Source: Haloechinothrix_A salitolerans (lineage in GTDB: Bacteria; Actinomycetota; Actinomycetes; Mycobacteriales; Pseudonocardiaceae). Taken from it: a DNA stretch of 64,000 nt. Below are positions 1 to 7,219 of the stretch, one piece after another (the first letter of the stretch is position 1; the number at the start of each line of letters is the position of its first letter). The translations under genes and the position numbers were made by a program. Below the pieces are notes generated by a model. It did not search any database, was not told the DNA's origin, and worked only from the letters and a program-made list of their open reading frames with translations. The stretch lies in assembly GCF_039544105.1 (NCBI RefSeq), contig NZ_BAABLA010000007.1, one strand, 5' to 3'.

Positions 1-649
1 AGAACGCGCTGGCGAACGCGCCGAGCAGGAAGTACTTCACGGCGGCTTCCTGCGAGAGCAGCCTGCGCCTGCGCGCGAGCCCAGCCATCAGGTACAGCGG
101 CAAGCTCAGCACCTCGAGTGCGATGAACATCGTCAGCAGGTCGTTGGCCGCGACGAACGTCATCATGCCGCCGAGCGCGAACAGCGACAGCGGGAAGATC
201 TCGGTCTGCATCCCGGTGACGTTGGCCTGCTCCCGTGTCTGGAGACCGCCCTGCAGGCCCGCCTGCGAGATGAACGCGCCACCAGGTTCCAGCGAGCGAT
301 CCCCGATCATCAACAGCGAGGCGAGGCCCAGAGCGAGCAGCGTGCCCCACAGGAACAGCGACGGCGTGTCCACCGCGAGAGCACCCGTCGTCGCGCCCTC
401 CGCCTTGAACGTCGTGATGCCGCCTTCCGGGGCGTCGCTGATGTAGGCGGCGAGCGCGATGCCCGCACCGACGATGCCTGCCAAGCTCAGCGCGATCTGC
501 GACGACCAGCGCTGGTGCTTGGGCAGGAACGCTTCCAGCAGCACGCCGATCGAGGCGGCACCGAACACGATAAGGATCGGCAGCACGGCGGCGAAGTCGA
601 TCGCGGGGACCGCCAACTGCTCGCCCTGCGCGAGGAACTGCTGCGGCAT
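1..649 (-). CDS. nuoN: NADH-quinone oxidoreductase subunit N (NuoN), N-terminal part
   Basis: Antiporter-like membrane subunit of complex I, coupling quinone reduction to proton pumping. The first 216 codons are in the window; the rest lies beyond base 1. The protein begins MPQQFLAQGEQL and shows several hydrophobic helices. The segment FVAANDLLTMFIALEVLSLP carries the membrane glutamate typical of Nuo antiporter subunits, and the visible part ends near AAVKYFLLGAFASAF. The ATG overlaps the nuoM stop by one base (TGATG), so translation is coupled. Last gene of the canonical nuoA-N order. Truncation is due only to the window edge. Confidence 0.95.
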   Translation of the reverse strand, partial: MPQQFLAQGEQLAVPAIDFAAVLPILIVFGAASIGVLLEAFLPKHQRWSSQIALSLAGIVGAGIALAAYISDAPEGGITTFKAEGATTGALAVDTPSLFLWGTLLALGLASLLMIGDRSLEPGGAFISQAGLQGGLQTREQANVTGMQTEIFPLSLFALGGMMTFVAANDLLTMFIALEVLSLPLYLMAGLARRRRLLSQEAAVKYFLLGAFASAF

Positions 650-2211
650 CACTCGTTGCTACCTTCCGTAATGGACACGATGCTCACGGTCTCCTCAACC
701 ACCGGCGTGACGACGTCGAGCGCGGGCTTCGGGTAGAAGCCGAGCCCGATGATCAGCACGACCAGCGGCGCGAGCACGCCGAGTTCTTTCAACGACACGT
801 CCCTGACGGTCTTCTTCGCGCCCGACTCAGGGGCCTCGACCGCGCCGGGACCGCCGCTCGCGCCGAGCAGCGCGTCGCCGCGCACCGGCCCCTGCATCAC
901 GCGCTGATACAGCCACAGCACGTAGACGGCGGCGAGCACCATGCCGATGGTGGCCAGCGTGGTGAACACCGGCTGGGTCTCGAACGAGCCAAGCAGCACA
1001 AGGAACTCGCTGATGAACGAGTTCGTGCCGGGCAGCGACAGCGTGGACAAGCCAGCGAGCAGGAACATCCCTGCCAGCACCGGCGTCAGTTTCGCCATGC
1101 CGCCATACGCGGAGATCGTCGTCGAGCCGCCACGCGCGATGACCATGCCGATCACGATGATCAGCATGCCGGTGGCGAGGCTGTGGTTGAGCATGTACGT
1201 CACCGCGCCGACCTGCGCCTGCGCCGTGAACGCGAAGATGCCGAGCGCGATGAAACCGAAGTGCGCGATGGACACGTAAGCGATGAACCGCTTCATGTCC
1301 TGCTGGCCAGCCGCGAGAACCGACCCGTACAGCACGCCCGCGACGGCGAGGCCGAGCACCAGCGGCGCGAGCTCCTGGCTGGCGTCCGGGAACAGCGGGA
1401 TGCTGTAGCGCAGGAAGCCGAACGTGCCGACCTTGTCCAGCACGCCAACCAGCAGGACGGCGACGCCGATCGGCGCCTCACCCGCCGCGTCCGGCAGCCA
1501 GGTGTGGAACGGCACGAGCGGCGCCTTGACCGCGAACGCGAGGAAGAAGCCAAGGAACAGCCAGATCTGCGTGGCCAGCGGCGCCTGCGGGATGACCTCG
1601 GCGAGCGTCGCCCAGTCGAACGTGCCCGAGCCGAGCTCGTCGGCCGCCTGCACGTACGCCCCGATCGCGGCGGCGAGCATGATCAGCCCGCCGAGGAACG
1701 AGTACAGGAAGAACTTCACCGCGGCGTACTGCCTGCTCTTGCCGCCGTAGCCGCCGATGAGGAAGTACATCGGGATCAGCATGACCTCGAACAGCACGTA
1801 GAACAGGAAGACGTCGGTCGCGGCGAACACCGCGATCGTCAACGACGACTGCACCAGGATCAGCGAGAGGTACCCGCCTGCGCTGCGGCCTTCCGGCAGC
1901 TTGTCGGTGTAGCCGAGCAGCCCGATGATCATCGGGACCAGCACGCCGATCACCGCGATCATCAGCAGTGCGATCCCATCCATGCCGAACGAGATGTGGA
2001 TGTCGAACGGCGGAATCCAGTCGATGCTGCTGGTCTGCTGCAACCGCGCGCCGTCGGGGTCGTAGCTCAGCCACAGCGGCACGACCAGCGCCAGCGTAGC
2101 GAGCGAGAAGCCAAACGCGACCGCCGTGGCGAGCCGGTCGTTGGCGCGCAGCCCCGCGACGACGGCCGCCCCGACGAGCGGCAGCAGGATGATTGCCAAG
2201 AGCCAGGTCAT
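649..2211 (-). CDS. nuoM: NADH-quinone oxidoreductase subunit M (NuoM)
   Basis: Antiporter-like proton-channel subunit of complex I, 520 aa, the usual length for the family. It is hydrophobic throughout, about 14 helices expected. It has the conserved glutamate helix (VLFEVMLIPMYFLIGGYG) and the lysine/histidine segment KAPLVPFHTWLPDAAGEAP. The ATG overlaps the nuoL stop by 4 bases (ATGA). A hydrophilic insert before the last helices (around residues 450-475, GASGGPGAVEAPESGAKK) is lineage-variable sequence. The long plus-strand frames opposite this gene are shadows produced by high GC. Confidence 0.97.
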   Translation of the reverse strand: MTWLLAIILLPLVGAAVVAGLRANDRLATAVAFGFSLATLALVVPLWLSYDPDGARLQQTSSIDWIPPFDIHISFGMDGIALLMIAVIGVLVPMIIGLLGYTDKLPEGRSAGGYLSLILVQSSLTIAVFAATDVFLFYVLFEVMLIPMYFLIGGYGGKSRQYAAVKFFLYSFLGGLIMLAAAIGAYVQAADELGSGTFDWATLAEVIPQAPLATQIWLFLGFFLAFAVKAPLVPFHTWLPDAAGEAPIGVAVLLVGVLDKVGTFGFLRYSIPLFPDASQELAPLVLGLAVAGVLYGSVLAAGQQDMKRFIAYVSIAHFGFIALGIFAFTAQAQVGAVTYMLNHSLATGMLIIVIGMVIARGGSTTISAYGGMAKLTPVLAGMFLLAGLSTLSLPGTNSFISEFLVLLGSFETQPVFTTLATIGMVLAAVYVLWLYQRVMQGPVRGDALLGASGGPGAVEAPESGAKKTVRDVSLKELGVLAPLVVLIIGLGFYPKPALDVVTPVVEETVSIVSITEGSNE

Positions 2212-4103
2212 GCGAACCTCACCATCAACAGCAGGCCGACCAGCAGGCCAGCACCTGCCAGCATGGACAGCGCGTAGGAGCGGACGAAGCCGGTCTGCAA
2301 CCGCCGCAACCTGCCAGAGCTACCGCCGAGCAGCGCGGCGAGGCCGTTGACGAAGCCGTCGACGCCCTTGTTGTCGACGTAGACCAGCGCCCGCGACAGC
2401 CAAATGCCCGGCCGGGCTACTACGGCCTCGTTCAGCGCGTTGCCGTACAGGTCGCTACGGGCGGCTCGCACCACCGCACCGGCGGGCTGCCGCTCGACCG
2501 GTATGTCGCGGCGGCCGAAGACGAGCCAGGCCAGCAGCACACCGAGCGCGGAAACCCCGACGACGACGAACGGGACCGCGCTGTGCGCGATCACCCCGTG
2601 CTCGGCCTCCTGGACCGCCCCCAGCGAGGGCGCCAGCCACTCCGCGAGCTGGTCGTTGAACACGAAAAACGCACCGGCGCCCGCCGAACCGATCGCGAGG
2701 AGCATCATCGGGATGGTCATCACCGGTGGCGACTCGTGCGGGTGGAAGTCGCGGCCATCCTCGCTCTTCAGCTCCGCCCAGCGCCGCTTGCCGAAGAACG
2801 TCATCAACATCAGCCGGGTCATGTAGAACGCCGTCAGCCCGGCACCGAGCACGGCCGCGCCGCCGAACACCCAGGCGCGCCACGGCTCCTCTTGGCCGAA
2901 CGCGGCGGCGATGATGGCGTCCTTGGAGAAGTAGCCAGCGGAGAACGGGAAACCGATCAGCGCGAGGTAGCCGATGCCGAAGGTGACGAACGTGACCGGC
3001 ATCTTGCGCCACAGACCCCCGAACTTGCGCATGTCGACCTCGTCGTTCATGCCGTGCATCACCGAACCGGCCCCGAGGAACAGGCCTGCTTTGAAGAAGC
3101 CGTGGGTGAGCAGATGCATGATGCCGAGCGCGTAGCCGAGCGGGCCGAGACCAACCGCGAGCATCATGTAGCCGATCTGGCTGACCGTGGAGTACGCGAG
3201 CACCTTCTTGATGTCGTCGTACGCGCAGCCGATGATCGCTCCGAGCAGCAGCGTGAACGCGCCGATGATGACAACGGCGAGCTGCGCGTTCGGGGTGGCG
3301 TTGTAGATCGGGTTGGCCCGCGCGATGAGGTACACACCGGCCGTGACCATGGTTGCGGCGTGGATCAGCGCCGACACCGGGGTGGGACCTTCCATCGCGT
3401 CCGGCAACCACGCCTGGAGCGGGAACTGACCGGACTTACCGCACGCGCCAAGCAACAGGAGCAGCCCGATCGCCAGGACGACGCCGCTGTCGACGTCACC
3501 GATACCGGCGAACACCTCGGTGTAGGACACGCTGCCGATGTGCTTCCACATCAGGAAGATGGCCAGCGCGAGCCCGACGTCACCGACGCGGTTCATGATG
3601 AACGCCTTCTTCGCGGCGGTCGCCGCGGACGGCTTCCACTGGTACCAGCCGATCAGCAGGTACGAGGCGAGGCCCACGCCCTCCCAGCCGAGGTAGAGCG
3701 AGACGAAGTTGTCGCCGAGCACCAGGATCAGCATCGCGGCGACGAACAGGTTGAAGTACCCGAAGAAGCGGCGCCGGTCGGTGTCGTCGGCCATGTAGCC
3801 GATCGCGTAGATGTGGATCAACGAGCCGACGCCGGTGATCAGCAACACGAACACCAGCGACAGGGCGTCGATGCGCAACCCGAGGTCGATCTGGAGGTCC
3901 GCGACCGGCATCCACGACCACAGCGTGGTGTCGGACGGCTTGCCGTCACTGGCGAAGAACAGCGCGAGCCCGTACACGAACGACGCGAGCACGGTCGCGC
4001 AGCCGAGCAGATGACCCCAGGCGTCCGTCCGCCTGCCGCCTGCGAGCAGGATGAGCGCGCCGAGCGCCGGGAAGGCGACCAGCAGCCATGATGATGCGAT
4101 CAC
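2208..4103 (-). CDS. nuoL: NADH-quinone oxidoreductase subunit L (NuoL)
   Basis: Distal antiporter-like subunit of complex I, 631 aa, with the long C-terminal extension expected for the lateral helix. Family segments include FVSLYLGWEGVGLASYLLIG with the conserved Glu and FPLQAWLPDAMEGPTPVSAL. Translation starts at GTG (MIASSWLLVAFPAL), with GGGAG a few bases upstream just after the nuoK stop. It overlaps nuoM by 4 bases. A 632-codon plus-strand frame over almost the same interval is an Arg/Gly/His-rich shadow and is not a gene. Confidence 0.97.
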   Translation of the reverse strand: MIASSWLLVAFPALGALILLAGGRRTDAWGHLLGCATVLASFVYGLALFFASDGKPSDTTLWSWMPVADLQIDLGLRIDALSLVFVLLITGVGSLIHIYAIGYMADDTDRRRFFGYFNLFVAAMLILVLGDNFVSLYLGWEGVGLASYLLIGWYQWKPSAATAAKKAFIMNRVGDVGLALAIFLMWKHIGSVSYTEVFAGIGDVDSGVVLAIGLLLLLGACGKSGQFPLQAWLPDAMEGPTPVSALIHAATMVTAGVYLIARANPIYNATPNAQLAVVIIGAFTLLLGAIIGCAYDDIKKVLAYSTVSQIGYMMLAVGLGPLGYALGIMHLLTHGFFKAGLFLGAGSVMHGMNDEVDMRKFGGLWRKMPVTFVTFGIGYLALIGFPFSAGYFSKDAIIAAAFGQEEPWRAWVFGGAAVLGAGLTAFYMTRLMLMTFFGKRRWAELKSEDGRDFHPHESPPVMTIPMMLLAIGSAGAGAFFVFNDQLAEWLAPSLGAVQEAEHGVIAHSAVPFVVVGVSALGVLLAWLVFGRRDIPVERQPAGAVVRAARSDLYGNALNEAVVARPGIWLSRALVYVDNKGVDGFVNGLAALLGGSSGRLRRLQTGFVRSYALSMLAGAGLLVGLLLMVRFA

Positions 4104-4112
4104 ACGGGCTCC

Positions 4113-4412
4113 CTAGTACTTCAGCAGGTTCGTGTCGTCGACAGAGGCCGACCGCCGGGAACGGAAGATCGCCATGATGATCGCGAGTCCGACGACCACC
4201 TCGGCGGCGGCGACGACCATGACGAAGAACGCCATGACCTGGCCGTCCAGCTCGCCGTTGATCCTGGCGAAGGTGACAAGCGACAGGTTCACCGAGTTCA
4301 GCATCAGCTCGATGCACATGAACACGACGATCGCGTTGCGCCGCACCAGCACGCCGACCGCGCCGATCGCGAACAGCAGCGCGGACAGCAGCAAGTAGTA
4401 GGTGGGGGTCAC
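4113..4412 (-). CDS. nuoK: NADH-quinone oxidoreductase subunit K (NuoK)
   Basis: Small membrane subunit of complex I, 99 aa, the standard size, with three predicted helices. The middle helix VFMCIELMLNSVNLSLV contains the conserved membrane glutamate of the proton path. GTG start overlapping the nuoJ stop by 4 bases (GTGA). Nine bases separate its stop from the nuoL start. Confidence 0.97.
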   Translation of the reverse strand: MTPTYYLLLSALLFAIGAVGVLVRRNAIVVFMCIELMLNSVNLSLVTFARINGELDGQVMAFFVMVVAAAEVVVGLAIIMAIFRSRRSASVDDTNLLKY

Positions 4413-5290
4413 TTGCGTTCACCCTCCTGTTCGCTCTCGTCGCTCTCCTCGGCGAGCAGCGCGCGGGCGTCGTCATGCTCGGCCTGCGAGCCAAGGACGC
4501 GGTCGTGCTCGGCGATGAGCCGGGCGGTGTTGGTCGACTCGATCAGCTCGGAAAGCGACTCCGGCGCGATCGAGCCGTCCGGCAGCAACGCTGGCGTGGC
4601 GACCGAGTTGCCGGTGGCGAACACTCCGGGCCCGGGATACGGCGAGCGACGCTTGTAGTCGCCGCGGAACCGCGCCTCGACCAGATCTCGCTGGCTGCGC
4701 TTCTGGCCTTCGCGCTTGTCGCGGTAGGCGAGCACGATCCCGGCCAGCGCGGCGACGATCAACAACGCCGCCGTCAGCTCGAACGCGAACAGAAAGTCGG
4801 TGAAGATCAGCCTGCCGAGGCCGCCGGCCCCGCCACCCGCCGCCGGGTCGTACGGATCCGGCGGCGCCTGGGCTTGGACGTTCACCAGCGAGCGGGCCAG
4901 GGCACCGACCAGCAGCGCGGCGAAGCCCATGCCGAACAGCGCGGCGAGCAGCCGCTGCCCACGCAACACCTCGACCATGGAGTCCGCGCTGTCCCTGCCC
5001 GCCATCATCAACACGAACAGGAAGAGCATCATCACGGCGCCGGTGTAGACGATGATCTGCGTGAAGCCGAGGAACGGCGCGCTCTGCACCATGTACAGCA
5101 CGCCGAGGCTGAGCATCGTCAGCACCAGCCACAACGCCGAGTGCACCGCGTTGCGCACGAAGACCATGCCGAGCGCGCCCGCGAGCGCGAGCGGTCCGAG
5201 GACCCAGAACGCCAGCGCCTCGCCGGTGCCGACGACGTCCTCACCGCCCTGCTGCGCCAGCACCACGGCGGCCTGCGAGAAGGAGGTCAC
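4409..5290 (-). CDS. nuoJ: NADH-quinone oxidoreductase subunit J (NuoJ)
   Basis: Membrane subunit J of complex I, 293 aa. The N-terminal part has five helices, including the conserved LGFTQIIVYTGAVMMLFLFV segment. The C-terminal third is hydrophilic and acidic (to ESDESEQEGERK); such long cytoplasmic tails are common in actinobacterial NuoJ and absent from the enterobacterial form. GTG start overlapping the nuoI stop by 4 bases. The family is certain; the role of the tail is unknown. Confidence 0.96.
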   Translation of the reverse strand: MTSFSQAAVVLAQQGGEDVVGTGEALAFWVLGPLALAGALGMVFVRNAVHSALWLVLTMLSLGVLYMVQSAPFLGFTQIIVYTGAVMMLFLFVLMMAGRDSADSMVEVLRGQRLLAALFGMGFAALLVGALARSLVNVQAQAPPDPYDPAAGGGAGGLGRLIFTDFLFAFELTAALLIVAALAGIVLAYRDKREGQKRSQRDLVEARFRGDYKRRSPYPGPGVFATGNSVATPALLPDGSIAPESLSELIESTNTARLIAEHDRVLGSQAEHDDARALLAEESDESEQEGERK

Positions 5291-5853
5291 TGGATCGCCT
5301 CCTCCTTCGCCGTCTCGACCGTCTCGCCCTCTGGCACGCCCCTGCCGCGCGCGAGCTCAGGGCCCTGCACGTAGTAGTCCTGCTCGTTGTCGCCGAGCCG
5401 CATCGGGTGCGGCGGCTCCTCCATGCCTGGCAGCAGCGGCGCCATCAGGTCTTCCTTGGTGTAGATCAGCTTCTGCCGATCGTCATCGGCGAGCTCGTAG
5501 AAGTTGACCATCGTCAGCGACCTAGTCGGGCAGGCCTCGATGCACAACCCGCAGCCGATGCAGCGCAGGTAGTTGATCTGGTAGTCCTTGCCGTACCGCT
5601 CGCCCGGGGAGTAACGCTCCTCTTCGGTGTTGTCGCCACCCTCGACGAAGATCGCGTCGGCGGGGCAAGCCCATGCGCACAGCTCGCAGCCGACGCACTT
5701 CTCCAGCCCGTCGGGGTGCCGGTTGAGCTGGTGCCTGCCGTGCCAGCGCGGCGCGCTCGGGTGGAAGTCCTCCGGGTACTGCTCGGTGACGACCTTCTTG
5801 AACATCGTCGAGAAGGTGACACCGAATCCCTTGAGGGGATCAAACATTCCCAT
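5287..5853 (-). CDS. nuoI: NADH-quinone oxidoreductase subunit I (NuoI), 8Fe ferredoxin-type
   Basis: Peripheral-arm subunit carrying the two [4Fe-4S] clusters that pass electrons to NuoB. Two complete motifs are present: CVGCELCAWACP and CIGCGLCIEACP. The start chosen is ATG at 5853 (MGMFDPLKGFGVTF), preceded by GGAGG 7 bases upstream; an in-frame extension to 5955 would be Arg/Ala-rich and has no support. 188 aa. Overlaps the end of nuoH by 14 bases. Confidence 0.96.
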   Translation of the reverse strand: MGMFDPLKGFGVTFSTMFKKVVTEQYPEDFHPSAPRWHGRHQLNRHPDGLEKCVGCELCAWACPADAIFVEGGDNTEEERYSPGERYGKDYQINYLRCIGCGLCIEACPTRSLTMVNFYELADDDRQKLIYTKEDLMAPLLPGMEEPPHPMRLGDNEQDYYVQGPELARGRGVPEGETVETAKEEAIQ

Positions 5854-7219
5854 CGTCGGCCTCCTTGCCGGTGCCGTCTGTGCTGGTCGCACTGGTTGTG
5901 CCAGCGCCGACCTCGGCTCGCTCCTTGCGCTTGCGCCTGCGCTCGTCCTTCTCAAGCGCCGCCTGCCTCGGCGTCAGCTTCGGCACTTCCAGGTCGAGCG
6001 GTGGCAGCGGGTAGCCGCCACCGGTGGTGGGTACACCCTCGTCGTCCTCGACCCGCTTCTCCGGGATCAGCAGGCTCAGCAACACGATCAACAGGACCGC
6101 GACCGCGCCAAAAATGACCTTCTGGCCGGTGGTGACGTCGGTGGACGTGTTGATGGCTCGCACGCCCGCGATCATCACGATCCACACCAGGCTGGCGGGC
6201 ACCAGCACCTTCCAGCCGAGCCGCATGAACTGGTCATAGCGGAACCGGGGCAGCGTGCCGCGCAGCCAGATGTAAAGGAACAGGAAGATCAGCATCTTGG
6301 CGACGAACCACAGGACCGGCCACCAGCCGGTGTTCAGCACACCACCGCCGATCGCGGACAGCGGCCACGGCGCCATGTAGCCGCCGAGGAAAAGCGTCAC
6401 CGCGAAACCGGAGAGCACGACCATGTTGACGTACTCGGCGAGGAAGAACAGCGCGAACTTCAGCGAGCTGTACTCGGTATGGAAGCCGCCAACCAGCTCC
6501 GACTCCGCTTCGGGTAGGTCGAATGGCGCACGGTTGGTCTCACCGACCATCGAGATCACGAAGATGATGAAGCTCGGCAGCAGCAACAGCGCGAACCAGC
6601 CGCCCTGCTGGGCGTCCACGATGTCGCCTGTGGACAGCGACTGCGCGTAGAGGATGACCGCGACAAGCGAGAGACCCATCGCGATCTCGTAGGAGATCAC
6701 CTGCGCGGCCGAGCGCAGCGACCCCAGCAGTGGGTATGGCGAGCCGGACGCCCAGCCGCCAAGCACGATGCCGTACACGCCGACAGCCGACGCCGCGAGT
6801 ACCACGAGCACGCCGACCGGCAGGTCGACCAGCTGGATGTAGGTCTGCTCCCCGAAGATCGACACCTGCGGGCCGAACGGCAGTACCGAGAACGCCACGA
6901 ACGCGGGCGTCGCGGAGATCACCGGCGCGAGCCAATACACCTTGCGGTCGGCGCCAGCGGGGATGATCTCTTCGGCGAAGGCCAGCTTGATGCCGTCAGC
7001 GAGCGACTGCAGCCAGCCGTTGGGGCCGACCCGGTTCGGACCGGTACGGTGCTGCATCCGGGCGACGACCTTGCGCTCCCAGTTGATCATGAACAGCGTC
7101 ATCAGGACACCGAAGCCGAACAGTGCGACAACCTTGATCAGGATCAGCCAGATCGGGTCGTCCGCGAGCACCTCCGCCCTCGTCATCGGCTCCTGCGCCT
7201 GCGCGAGGAAGCTGGTCAT
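5840..7219 (-). CDS. nuoH: NADH-quinone oxidoreductase subunit H (NuoH)
   Basis: Membrane subunit at the arm junction, forming the quinone chamber, 459 aa. Signatures: TNRAPFDLPEAESELVGGFH and YSSLKFALFFLAEYVNMV. Start ATG at 7219 overlaps the nuoG stop by one base (TGATG), with GGAGG immediately upstream; a longer frame to 7306 is unlikely. The C-terminal about 60 residues are charged (KDERRRKRKERAEVG) and extend past the last helix, an actinobacterial feature. Overlaps nuoI by 14 bases. Confidence 0.96.
   Translation of the reverse strand: MTSFLAQAQEPMTRAEVLADDPIWLILIKVVALFGFGVLMTLFMINWERKVVARMQHRTGPNRVGPNGWLQSLADGIKLAFAEEIIPAGADRKVYWLAPVISATPAFVAFSVLPFGPQVSIFGEQTYIQLVDLPVGVLVVLAASAVGVYGIVLGGWASGSPYPLLGSLRSAAQVISYEIAMGLSLVAVILYAQSLSTGDIVDAQQGGWFALLLLPSFIIFVISMVGETNRAPFDLPEAESELVGGFHTEYSSLKFALFFLAEYVNMVVLSGFAVTLFLGGYMAPWPLSAIGGGVLNTGWWPVLWFVAKMLIFLFLYIWLRGTLPRFRYDQFMRLGWKVLVPASLVWIVMIAGVRAINTSTDVTTGQKVIFGAVAVLLIVLLSLLIPEKRVEDDEGVPTTGGGYPLPPLDLEVPKLTPRQAALEKDERRRKRKERAEVGAGTTSATSTDGTGKEADDGNV

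Noticed and set aside
2193..4091. 632-codon plus-strand frame opposite nuoL
   Set aside because: Arg/Gln/His/Glu-rich product with no domain; typical third-position GC shadow of a real gene on the other strand.
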